From: Paracoccaceae bacterium
GTDB taxonomy: Bacteria > Pseudomonadota > Alphaproteobacteria > Rhodobacterales > Rhodobacteraceae
DNA: 7,480 bases
Assembly: GCA_002400675.1 (NCBI GenBank)
Contig: NVQY01000002.1
Coordinates: 13,013-20,492, forward strand
Direction: 5' to 3'
The notes beneath the pieces were generated by a model. It was not told the origin of the DNA, did not search any database, and was given only the letters and a program-made list of their open reading frames with translations. The position numbers were made by a program, and so were the translations under genes. This document shows, piece after piece, positions 1-7,118 of the stretch. The stretch's first letter is position 1, and every line of letters begins with the position of its first letter.

Positions 1-3
1 TAA
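1..3 (+). other. Possible stop codon of an upstream gene cut by the window edge
   Basis: The first three bases are TAA. If an upstream gene reads in this frame, it ends exactly here, and bases 4-99 are an intercistronic leader. The strong hairpin just downstream (about 20-57) fits this, because a hairpin after a stop is common between a binding-protein gene and its permease gene in sugar ABC operons. The alternative is a reading frame open from base 3 to a TAA at 69-71, which would give a 22-residue tail that I do not recognise. Only the sequence to the left can decide between them. Confidence 0.3.
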
Positions 4-19
4 CCTTTCGCAATACCTC

Positions 20-57
20 TGACGCCGGCCCTGTTGTTTACCTTGGGGCCGGTGTTG
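20..57 (+). terminator. GC-rich intercistronic stem-loop (partial terminator or mRNA-stabilising hairpin)
   Basis: CCGGCCC at 25-31 pairs perfectly with GGGCCGG at 46-52. The stem extends outward by G24-T53 (wobble), C23-G54 and A22-T55, and possibly further wobble pairs. Two wobble pairs may extend it inward (32-45, 33-44). The bases after it are only moderately T-rich (TGTTGCCTT), with no true T-tract, so a strong intrinsic terminator is not shown. In sugar ABC operons such a hairpin after the binding-protein gene often protects the upstream mRNA and lowers read-through into the transporter genes. That role is an inference here. Confidence 0.4.
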
Positions 58-87
58 CCTTGCCGGTCTAAGACCCCATGACATATC

Positions 88-92
88 AGGAG
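88..92 (+). promoter_or_regulatory. Shine-Dalgarno site for the permease-propeller fusion gene
   Basis: AGGAG sits seven bases before a GTG at 100-102. This supports the GTG start, which would otherwise be doubtful. The ATG at 78 opens a different frame that ends at 353 and resembles nothing; it is a shadow of the permease gene. Confidence 0.75.
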
Positions 93-99
93 ATCCACA

Positions 100-2223
100 G
101 TGTCTTTCGCCAATACTCTGACGCGCGTGCGATACAAGTACTTTCCCGATCATCTTGTCGGCGAGTTGCTGTCGAAACGGTGGATGGAATCGGCCGTGCC
201 GATGATCATTCTGGTGGCGACGTTCACCTATCTGGCGCTGAACCTGCCGCACTACCTGTCACCGATCAACCTGATGGACATGGGCCGCCTTTACGCCGAG
301 TTTGGCCTTATCGTGCTGGGCATGGGGCTGGTGATGATCGGCGGGGGCGTTGACCTTAGCATCGGGTCGATGTTTGCCCTTAGCAACATTGCCATGCTGG
401 CGTTTATCAACATGTTTGGCTGGCCCTTATGGGTGGCGATCCCGGCGGTTCTTTTGGTTGGGGCCACATTGGGGGCGCTTAACGGGTTTCTGATCGGCTA
501 TCTGAAGCTGCGGGCGTTTCTGACGACGTTGGTGACGCTGATCATCTACCGGTCGCTGTTTGACATCATCCTGCTGAACTTTGCCGTCGAAATTTCCGGC
601 GGGTTCCTGGATTCCGAGGCGTGGGACTTTATCGGCGACGGCGACATCTTTGGCCTGCCATCGGGCTTTATCGTTTTTGCCATCATCGCCTTTGTCGCGC
701 ATATCCTGCTTAGCCGCACGCGCCCGGGCTGGCACGTCATGGCGATAGGCGGGGCCAGACGGTCGGCGCATAACGCAGGAATTGCTGTCAAACGCACGGT
801 GTTCCTGACCTATGTGATCTCCGGCGTTCTGACCGCCTTGTCGGCGGTATTTTTCGCCGCCCGTCTTGGCAGCGCCGGATCGGACACCGGCGTCGGCATG
901 GAAGTGTCGGTTCTGACAGCGGCGGTTCTGGGCGGTATCAGCCTTGGCGGCGGGCGCGGATCGGTGGCCAAAGCCATCATGGGGGCGGCGATTGTCCTGT
1001 TGATCACCAACGGCATGATCCGCATGGGGATGCAGGGCGGTACCAGTTCGCTGGCCTTGGGTCTGATCCTGATCTTTGCCGTGGGCATTGATGTGAAATG
1101 GATCAAGAACCGGCACAAGATCATCTCAAAAGTCTATGTCAGCCCGACCTATCTGAAACTGCCCGATGCCCCCTCTGCGGCCGCTGGATCGGGCACCGCC
1201 TATGAGGCGAACAATGCCCTGAAAGACGTGTCCCTTATCGGCCTTGGCACCATCGAAGGCCCCGAAGACGTCATTCTGGACCGCAACGACAACCTGTTTA
1301 CCGGCACCCGCCACGGCGACATCGTCAGGTTCTCTGGCCCCGATTTCAAGACTCAGGAAACATTCGCCCATATCGGCGGCCACCCGTTGGGCATGGCGTT
1401 TGACCCGGATGGCAATCTTTTGGTCTGCGTCGGCGGCATGGGGCTTTATGGCGTCAAACCCGGCGGAGAGGTCTATAAGCTGACCGACGAAACCACCCGC
1501 ACTTGGAATTCGGTCAATGATGACAGTCGCCTGCGTCTGGCCGATGATCTTGACGTGACCCCGGACGGGCAGGTCTATTTCAGCGAGGCCACCATTCGCT
1601 ATGAAATGCACAGCTGGCCGCTCGACAGTCTTGAGGGGCGCGGCAACGGGCGCATCATCTGTCACGATCTGAACAATGGAAAAACCCACACGGTGATCCG
1701 AAATCTGGTGTTTCCCAACGGTATCTGCACCGCCTTTGATGGCAAATCCATCCTGTTTGCCGAAACCTGGCGTTGCCGGATTTCGCGCTACTGGCTGGAT
1801 GGCCCGAAACGTGGCACGGTCGAACCGGTGATCCCAAACCTGCCGGGGTATCCCGACAACATCAACCGCGCCTCGGACGGGAATTACTGGCTGGCGCTGG
1901 TGGGAATGCGCACGCCCAGCTTTGATCTGGCGATGACCATGCCGTCCTTTCGCCGCAAGATGGCGCGCCGGGTGGCGCCGGATGAATGGCTGTTCCCCAA
2001 CATCAACTCGGGCTGTGTGGTCAAGTTCAACGAAGCGGGCGAAATTCTGGACGTGCTTTGGGATATCAGCGGCGAAAACCACCCGATGATCACCTCTATG
2101 CGCGAACACAAGGGCGATCTGTTTCTTGGCGGCATCTCGAACAACCGCATCGGGCGGTATCACCTGAAGGACGCGGACCCCGATTGGGTGTCGTCGGACA
2201 GCTACTGGGGGAAGAAATCATGA
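100..2223 (+). CDS. ABC sugar permease (CUT2/RbsC type) fused to a C-terminal SMP-30/strictosidine-synthase-like beta-propeller
   Basis: The protein is 707 aa and starts at GTG with a good Shine-Dalgarno. Residues about 30-335 form a BPD_transp_2 permease with eight to ten hydrophobic segments (for example 31-49, 66-82, 110-134, 139-160, 187-204, 234-254, 292-309, 317-331). It carries the RbsC-like motifs GGGVDLSIGS (81-90), GGARRSAHNAGI (217-228) and AAVLGGISLGGG (274-285). A charged segment and an Ala/Pro/Gly-rich linker (about 336-375) lead into a soluble domain (about 376-700) of the SMP-30/strictosidine-synthase-like six-bladed propeller family. Its marks are EGPED (E386), GHPLGMAFDPDG, LADDLDVTPDG, FPNGI (N540) and PGYPDNI (D586). 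E386, N540 and D586 match the usual metal-ligand positions, while Asp482 stands where Asn is typical. Ordinary CUT2 permeases are about 320-350 aa, so the propeller is an extra domain of full family length. RbsC-type C-termini are cytoplasmic, so the propeller probably faces the cytoplasm (inference). The stop overlaps the next start in ATGA. Substrate and reaction are unknown; lactonase or esterase activity is the family guess. Confidence 0.93.
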   Translation: MSFANTLTRVRYKYFPDHLVGELLSKRWMESAVPMIILVATFTYLALNLPHYLSPINLMDMGRLYAEFGLIVLGMGLVMIGGGVDLSIGSMFALSNIAMLAFINMFGWPLWVAIPAVLLVGATLGALNGFLIGYLKLRAFLTTLVTLIIYRSLFDIILLNFAVEISGGFLDSEAWDFIGDGDIFGLPSGFIVFAIIAFVAHILLSRTRPGWHVMAIGGARRSAHNAGIAVKRTVFLTYVISGVLTALSAVFFAARLGSAGSDTGVGMEVSVLTAAVLGGISLGGGRGSVAKAIMGAAIVLLITNGMIRMGMQGGTSSLALGLILIFAVGIDVKWIKNRHKIISKVYVSPTYLKLPDAPSAAAGSGTAYEANNALKDVSLIGLGTIEGPEDVILDRNDNLFTGTRHGDIVRFSGPDFKTQETFAHIGGHPLGMAFDPDGNLLVCVGGMGLYGVKPGGEVYKLTDETTRTWNSVNDDSRLRLADDLDVTPDGQVYFSEATIRYEMHSWPLDSLEGRGNGRIICHDLNNGKTHTVIRNLVFPNGICTAFDGKSILFAETWRCRISRYWLDGPKRGTVEPVIPNLPGYPDNINRASDGNYWLALVGMRTPSFDLAMTMPSFRRKMARRVAPDEWLFPNINSGCVVKFNEAGEILDVLWDISGENHPMITSMREHKGDLFLGGISNNRIGRYHLKDADPDWVSSDSYWGKKS
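2207..2212 (+). promoter_or_regulatory. Shine-Dalgarno site fixing the start of the free-standing propeller gene
   Basis: GGGGGA (continuing AAG) ends seven bases before the ATG at 2220. The frame is open upstream to 1986, but that stretch overlaps the well-conserved end of the fusion gene, and its translation has no family likeness. The ATG at 2220 also gives the ATGA overlap seen at other junctions in this window. Confidence 0.7.
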
Positions 2224-3314
2224 GCCTGCTTGATTTCGGCCCCATCGCCTCGTTTCTGGGCCGCGGAGAGGCAAGCATCACGGTGCCCACCCTTGATGGC
2301 GCGTTTCGGCCCAACGACTTTCTGGAAACGGCGGACCTGTTTGGCGACTACGCCGGGGCCGACACCATTGTCGTGGCGGACGGCCAGTTGCTGCTAAGCG
2401 CCGGTTGCGAGGTCTTGCAGATAGGCCCGAACGCCAGCAAGGTCATTGCCACATTCGACGCCGACATCACCGCCCTTTGCGCCGATGGCCCGGTGATCGC
2501 CGTCGGTTTGGCCTCGGGTGGGGTCAGCATCGTTGGCGGGCCGCATGATCGCAGCCATATTGACGCGGTCAAAGGCAAGCCCCTGACCTGCCCCACCGCC
2601 CTGCTGTTAGAGGGCGATAGCCTGACCATCACCGAAGGGTCGGACCGCACGACCCCGACGCACTGGTCGCGTGATCTGTTAGAGCGCAACGTTTGTGGCC
2701 GGGTCGTGCGCGTTGATCTGAGTAGCGGGCAACAGGAGGTACTGGCCAGCAAAGTCGCCTATGCAAACGGGCTGGTGAAAACGCCGGCCGGCGATGTGGT
2801 CATATCCCAAAGCTGGCACCATTGCCTGTCGCCGATCACCGATCTGAGCAAAACCGGGTCATCGTGCCATAACCTTCCGGGGTATCCATCGCGGATTTCG
2901 GCGGCGGGCGATGGCGGCTATTGGCTGGCGATCTTTGGCGTTCGCACCCAGCTGATCGAATTTGTGCTGCGCGAGGATCAGTATCGCAAGCGTATGCTGG
3001 ACACGATTGCGCCGGAACACTGGATCGCGCCTTCGCTGGTTTCACAGACCAATTTCCTTGCCCCTTTGCAACAGGGGTCGGTCAAGAAACTTGGCGTTCT
3101 CAAACCATGGGCACCGCCACGATCATATGGGCTGGTGGTAAAGCTGGACTCGGATTTCCGCCCCCTATTCAGCCTGCACAGCCGGGTTGGTGGCCTGCGT
3201 CATGGCGTGACATCGGCGGTTGAACTTGATGGCGTCCTTTATGTGGTCAGCAAAGGGGCGGGACAGGTTATTGCGGTGGATCTGGCCAGCGTCCAACGGG
3301 AGATCGTTCAATGA
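2220..3314 (+). CDS. SMP-30/strictosidine-synthase-like beta-propeller protein, probably catalytically altered
   Basis: The protein is 364 aa from the ATG at 2220, with no signal peptide or membrane segment, so it is probably cytoplasmic. It aligns along its length with the C-terminal propeller of the preceding fusion gene. Shared landmarks are CGRVVRVDLSSG against NGRIICHDLNNG, YANGL (N183) against FPNGI, PGYPSRI (220-226) against PGYPDNI, and GGYWLAIFGVRT against GNYWLALVGMRT. The family ligand Glu in EGPE is replaced (GADT, around residue 46), the conserved Asp of PGYPD is Ser224, and the NDL-like position reads TCPT. Only N183 remains of the usual metal ligands. It has an extra insert (about residues 275-300, PSLVSQTNFLAPLQ) that is also present in the minus-strand paralogue at the right edge. 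It overlaps both neighbours by 4 bases, so it is surely cotranscribed with the transporter. Its role is unknown: a non-catalytic ligand sensor or partner of the fused propeller, or an enzyme using other residues. Confidence 0.88.
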   Translation: MSLLDFGPIASFLGRGEASITVPTLDGAFRPNDFLETADLFGDYAGADTIVVADGQLLLSAGCEVLQIGPNASKVIATFDADITALCADGPVIAVGLASGGVSIVGGPHDRSHIDAVKGKPLTCPTALLLEGDSLTITEGSDRTTPTHWSRDLLERNVCGRVVRVDLSSGQQEVLASKVAYANGLVKTPAGDVVISQSWHHCLSPITDLSKTGSSCHNLPGYPSRISAAGDGGYWLAIFGVRTQLIEFVLREDQYRKRMLDTIAPEHWIAPSLVSQTNFLAPLQQGSVKKLGVLKPWAPPRSYGLVVKLDSDFRPLFSLHSRVGGLRHGVTSAVELDGVLYVVSKGAGQVIAVDLASVQREIVQ

Positions 3315-4819
3315 AAACGCCCGCAGCCCCGCTTATCAACATCAAATCGGGATCAAAAACCTATCAGGGTGTCTATGCCATCCGCGATGTGGATTTTGAT
3401 CTGTACCCCGGTGAAATCCACGCGCTTTTGGGGGAAAACGGGGCCGGGAAATCAACCCTGACCAAGGCGCTTGCCGGGGTTCTGGAACTAAGCGAAGGCC
3501 AGTTGTTCCTTGAAGGTCAGGCGCAGAATTTCAAAGACCCGCGTGACGCGCTTGAGGCGGGCATTGCCATGGTGTTTCAGGAAACCTCGCTGGTGCCGAC
3601 CATGACCGTCGCGCAGAACCTGTATCTGGGCGAAGAGAAGTTCTTTAACCGCCTGCGTGGCCTTTACATTTCGGCCCAGCAATTCCTGCAAGGTCTGAAC
3701 TTTGGCGTCGACCCGACCCTGAACGTGGCCATGCTGGGGGCCGCGCAAAAGCAGATGGTGGAAATCGCCCGCGCGGTTCTGCACAACGCCAAGGTCATCA
3801 TCTTTGATGAACCCACCGCATCCCTTACCCCGGAAGAGAAACAGCATTTCTTCAAACTTCTGAACGATCTCAAGGCCAAGGGCGTTGGCGTGGTGTTCAT
3901 CAGCCACGCTTTGGAAGAGGCGCTGGAACATGCCGACCGCATAACCATCCTGCGGGACGGGGCGCATATTCTGACCAAAGATGCCGCCGATATGGATCGC
4001 GAAATGGTCATTCAGGCGATGGTGGGGCGGGATCTTTCGGACAAGCTTTATTCACGCCACGCCGGGTCGGCGCGCCGCGCACGCGGGCGCAAGGTGCTGA
4101 GCGTTGAAAACCTGTCGATGCAGAACATCGTCAAGAACAATTCGTTTTCGGTCTATGGCGGGCAGATCACCGGGATATTCGGGCTGATCGGGTCGGGCCG
4201 GACCGAAACGGCAAAAATCATTGCCGGGGTGGTCAAACGCGACTTTTCCCATGGCGGCGAAGTTTATCTGGACGGTAAGCCGCAGCGCTATCGCATCCCC
4301 GAACAGGCCATTCAGAACGGCATCGCCTACATCACCGAGGACCGCAAGATCGAAGGGTTCTTTGAAACCATGACGATTGGCGAAAACATCTATATGGGCG
4401 ACCTTGCCGCGACTGGCAAAAGCGGGACGCTTTTGTCGGCCTCGCGGCGCAAGAGCGTGGCGGCAGAGTGGATCAAATCGCTGAACGTCAAGGCCCTGAG
4501 CGACGAGGCCAAGGTTGTTGAACTTTCGGGCGGCAACCAGCAGAAAGTTGTCATTGCCAAGTCACTGGTGCAACGGCCCCGGGTGGTGATTTTCGACGAA
4601 CCTACGCGCGGCGTGGATGTGGGGGCGATTCAGGAAATTCACGAATTGCTGAACGCGCTGGCCGATGATGGTCTGGCGGTGGTGGTGATCTCTTCCTACC
4701 TGCCGGAAATCCTGAACCTGTCCGACCGGATTCTGGTCGAACGTCAGGGCCGCATCGTCGAGGAATTCAGCCCCGAGCAGGCCACCGAGGCCAAAATCAT
4801 GTATGCGGCCGTGCATTGA
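3311..4819 (+). CDS. Sugar ABC transporter ATP-binding protein (RbsA/MglA-type, two NBDs)
   Basis: This 502-aa cytoplasmic ATPase energises a CUT2-type importer; the usual family length is about 500. NBD1 has Walker A GENGAGKST (41-49), Q-loop Gln90, a degenerate signature LGAAQ (142-146), Walker B VIIFDE (162-167) and His199. NBD2 has a Walker A-like GLIGSGRTE (291-299) with Arg in place of the P-loop Lys, a canonical signature LSGGN (405-409) and Walker B VVIFDE (425-430). A Lys-less second P-loop is normal for RbsA/MglA proteins. The start is an ATG overlapping the preceding stop (ATGA), with GGGAG at 3298-3302 eight bases upstream. The obvious partner is the permease half of the first gene. 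It is about 64% identical by hand count to the minus-strand ATPase at 5622-7118. The sugar specificity cannot be deduced. Confidence 0.96.
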   Translation: MKTPAAPLINIKSGSKTYQGVYAIRDVDFDLYPGEIHALLGENGAGKSTLTKALAGVLELSEGQLFLEGQAQNFKDPRDALEAGIAMVFQETSLVPTMTVAQNLYLGEEKFFNRLRGLYISAQQFLQGLNFGVDPTLNVAMLGAAQKQMVEIARAVLHNAKVIIFDEPTASLTPEEKQHFFKLLNDLKAKGVGVVFISHALEEALEHADRITILRDGAHILTKDAADMDREMVIQAMVGRDLSDKLYSRHAGSARRARGRKVLSVENLSMQNIVKNNSFSVYGGQITGIFGLIGSGRTETAKIIAGVVKRDFSHGGEVYLDGKPQRYRIPEQAIQNGIAYITEDRKIEGFFETMTIGENIYMGDLAATGKSGTLLSASRRKSVAAEWIKSLNVKALSDEAKVVELSGGNQQKVVIAKSLVQRPRVVIFDEPTRGVDVGAIQEIHELLNALADDGLAVVVISSYLPEILNLSDRILVERQGRIVEEFSPEQATEAKIMYAAVH

Positions 4820-5571
4820 TGGCCCAGCTTTCGGGCAAGCATGCCCTGATTACCGGGGCTGCGGGCGGCATTGGGGCCGCCACCGCGCATCTGTTTGTCG
4901 ATGAGGGCGCCGACGTTACGCTGCTGGACCGCGATCAGGGCGCACTGGACAGGTTGGTCGCTGAATTTCCCGCCGGACGGGCAACCGCGATTTGCTGTGA
5001 TGTTACTGATACCAGCCAGATGAAGGCAGCCTTTGACAGCGCGCCAAGGCTGGATGTGATTGTTCTTAACGCCGGGATCGCGGGCGAGGTTGCGCCGATA
5101 ACCGAACAGGATGAAAGCAATTTCGATCAGGTCATGGCGGTGAATGTCAAAGGCACTTGGCTGGGTTTGAAATATGGCGTCGCCGCACTGGCTGACACCA
5201 AAGGCAGCATCATCGTCACCTCATCAGTCGCCGGTCTGCGCGGGATTGCCCGCTCAAGCGCCTATTCCGCCAGCAAACATGCGGTTCTGGGGCTGGTAAA
5301 ATCCGTGGCTGCCGAAGTTGGCGGCACAGGCCTGCGCATCAACGCCGTGTGCCCTTCGCCGGTGGACACAAACATGATGCGATCGCTCGAAGAGGGCGCG
5401 GCACCGGGGGCCTCGGCCAAGGCAAAGGCGGCCTTTGAACGTATGATGTTGCTAAGGCGTTACGGCGCACCAGAGGAAATTGCCAACATGATGTTGTTCC
5501 TCGCCAGTGATGCGTCGTCCTATTGCACCGGCAGCGTGTTTACGGTCGATGGCGGATATACGGCGACCTGA
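4819..5571 (+). CDS. Classical SDR-family NAD(P)-dependent oxidoreductase
   Basis: The protein is 250 aa, the usual length for a classical short-chain dehydrogenase. It has the cofactor motif TGAAGGIG (12-19), an acidic residue at the end of strand 2 (Asp37 in LLDRD, which favours NAD over NADP), CDVTD (60-64), NAG (84-86) and Asn109. The catalytic Ser136 (TSSVAG), Tyr149 and Lys153 (YSASK) are all present, as is the C-terminal GSVFTVDGGY typical of family members acting on sugars, polyols, steroids or acyl substrates. I chose the ATG at 4819, which shares one base with the preceding TGA (TGATG); the TTG at 4816 would add a single residue. No clear Shine-Dalgarno is visible, so translation is probably coupled to the ATPase gene. 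As the last gene of a transport operon, it likely oxidises or reduces the imported compound or a product of it. The substrate is unknown. Confidence 0.93.
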   Translation: MAQLSGKHALITGAAGGIGAATAHLFVDEGADVTLLDRDQGALDRLVAEFPAGRATAICCDVTDTSQMKAAFDSAPRLDVIVLNAGIAGEVAPITEQDESNFDQVMAVNVKGTWLGLKYGVAALADTKGSIIVTSSVAGLRGIARSSAYSASKHAVLGLVKSVAAEVGGTGLRINAVCPSPVDTNMMRSLEEGAAPGASAKAKAAFERMMLLRRYGAPEEIANMMLFLASDASSYCTGSVFTVDGGYTAT

Positions 5572-5621
5572 GGCCACGATCCATCGGATGAATGCCCGCG
5601 CGCAATCAGACGCGACGTGCT
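5572..5621. other. Convergent intergenic gap without a convincing terminator
   Basis: Fifty bases separate the ends of two converging genes. A 4-bp stem (CGCG 5599-5602 with CGCG 5611-5614) is too weak to call. A 6-bp inverted repeat, CATCGG (5582-5587) and CCGATG (5630-5635), has a 42-base loop and runs into the minus-strand coding end. Neither is followed by a T-tract on either strand. How transcription ends here is not visible; Rho-dependent ending or converging polymerases are possible. Confidence 0.5.
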
Positions 5622-7118
5622 TTAGTGAACCGATGCGTACATGATCTTTTCCTGAGTTGCATCATGAGGTGAAAACTCTTCAACGATGCGACCCTGCCGA
5701 CAGACGAGTATCCGGTCGGAAAGGTTCATGATTTCAGGCAGGTAGGACGAGATGACCACAACGGCAATCCCCCTGTCGGCAAGGTCATTGATCAGCTGGT
5801 GGATTTCCGCGATGGCCCCGACATCGACGCCACGGGTTGGTTCGTCAAATATCACAATGCGTGGATTCTGGGCCAGCCCCTTGCCGATCACCACTTTTTG
5901 TTGGTTGCCACCAGAGAGTTCGACCACCTGAGCCTCGGCATTGATGGTCTTGATGTTCAGCTGCTCAATCCAGGTTGACGCCAGTTTTCGCACGTCACTT
6001 TTGCGCACCACCCAGTTGTCATTCTTTCCCGCCGCCAGAATGCCGCCAAACAGGTTCTCGCCAATCCCCATCGAGTCGAAAATGCCTTCGCCCTTGCGGT
6101 CTTCGGTAATATAGACGATGCCATCGGCAACCGCGTCAGTCGGGGTGACATACCGCACTTTGCGGTCTTCAAATTCAATCTCGCCACCGCGGGAAAAGTC
6201 GCGTTTATCAACGCCTGCGACAATTCTGAAGGTTTCGGTCCGGCCCGATCCGATCAGGCCGAAAACGCCGGTTATCTGCCCGGAAAAAATCGAAAATGAG
6301 GTGTTGCGCACCATACTGCCCTTGGAAACGTCATGTAGTGCGAGGACTTTCTTGCCGTATTTGCGCAGGGTTCGCACACTGTCGTCGCGATAAATCTCGT
6401 CACTCAGTTCGCGCCCGACCATGGCCGAGACGATGATGTCGCGGTCGAAATCCTTGGTGTCCCCCGTCATCACCAGTTCACCATCGCGCAGAATGGTAAT
6501 CCGGTCTGATATCTCCAGCGCTTCTTCCAATGCGTGAGAAATGAATATGATCGAGACACCGCTTTGTTTCAACCGTTTCAGCAAGCCAAAGAAATAGTGC
6601 TTTTCCTCGGGCGTCAGGGACGCGGTTGGTTCGTCAAAAATAATCACCTCGGCGTTGTGATGCACGGCGCGGGCGATCTCGACCATTTGCATGCTTGCGG
6701 CACCCAGGCTTTCGACCATCGCCTTGGGATCAACGCCGAAATTCAGAGATTGCAGGAATTGCTGGGCCGAAATATTGATGCCACGCAACCGGTTGAGAAA
6801 ATTCTCGGACCCAAGATAGAGATTTTGCGCCACAGACATGGACGGCACAAGGCTGGTTTCCTGAAACACCATTGCGATCCCGTCCTGTAACGCCTCATGC
6901 GGCGAAGAAAATCTGGTTTCCTTGCCACGATAAAGCATCCTGCCTTCGTTGGCCTCGACGACCCCTGCCATGATCTTGGTCAGGGTGGACTTGCCAGCGC
7001 CGTTTTCCCCCAGCAGCGCATGAATTTCCCCCTTGCGCAGGTCGAAATCGACGCCTCTGATCGCTGGAACCTTGCGATAAAATTTGGAAACCTTTTCCAT
7101 CTTGATAACAGCGGTCAT
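5622..7118 (-). CDS. Sugar ABC transporter ATP-binding protein (RbsA/MglA-type, two NBDs), second paralogue
   Basis: This 498-aa CUT2-type ATPase aligns without gaps (offset of four residues) to the plus-strand ATPase, with about 64% identity by hand count. NBD1 has Walker A GENGAGKST (37-45), Gln86, a degenerate signature LGAAS (138-142), Walker B VIIFDE (158-163) and His195. NBD2 has GLIGSGRTE (287-295, no P-loop Lys), a canonical LSGGN (401-405) and Walker B IVIFDE (421-426). The frame is open up to an ATG at 7352, but that 78-residue extension overlaps the upstream propeller gene and has no family likeness. The ATG at 7118-7116 follows AGGAGG by seven bases and overlaps the upstream stop in ATGA. 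No permease for this ATPase lies in the window; it is expected beyond the right edge. Divergence between the two copies is highest at the NBD1-NBD2 junction (about 245-275) and around 360-380. The surroundings of the Walker and signature motifs are almost unchanged. Confidence 0.96.
   Translation of the reverse strand: MTAVIKMEKVSKFYRKVPAIRGVDFDLRKGEIHALLGENGAGKSTLTKIMAGVVEANEGRMLYRGKETRFSSPHEALQDGIAMVFQETSLVPSMSVAQNLYLGSENFLNRLRGINISAQQFLQSLNFGVDPKAMVESLGAASMQMVEIARAVHHNAEVIIFDEPTASLTPEEKHYFFGLLKRLKQSGVSIIFISHALEEALEISDRITILRDGELVMTGDTKDFDRDIIVSAMVGRELSDEIYRDDSVRTLRKYGKKVLALHDVSKGSMVRNTSFSIFSGQITGVFGLIGSGRTETFRIVAGVDKRDFSRGGEIEFEDRKVRYVTPTDAVADGIVYITEDRKGEGIFDSMGIGENLFGGILAAGKNDNWVVRKSDVRKLASTWIEQLNIKTINAEAQVVELSGGNQQKVVIGKGLAQNPRIVIFDEPTRGVDVGAIAEIHQLINDLADRGIAVVVISSYLPEIMNLSDRILVCRQGRIVEEFSPHDATQEKIMYASVH

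Noticed and set aside
3..71. Possible C-terminal tail of an upstream gene ending in TAA at 69-71
   Set aside because: It is open for only 22 residues inside the window and is not recognisable. It would place the strong hairpin within coding sequence. It is kept only as an alternative to a stop at 1-3.
1126..2163. Long open frame of 345 codons on the minus strand opposite the fused propeller
   Set aside because: The plus-strand frame has clear family motifs throughout. The antisense translation has no recognisable domain and is a typical shadow in GC-rich DNA. The same applies to the minus-strand frame at 427-1116.
1986..2219. Upstream extension of the free-standing propeller gene
   Set aside because: It overlaps conserved coding sequence of the fusion gene in another frame and shows no family similarity. 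The ATG at 2220 has a Shine-Dalgarno and an ATGA overlap.
5582..5635. CATCGG/CCGATG inverted repeat across the convergent gap as a bidirectional terminator
   Set aside because: It has only 6 bp with a 42-base loop, no T-tract on either strand, and one arm lies inside the minus-strand coding end.
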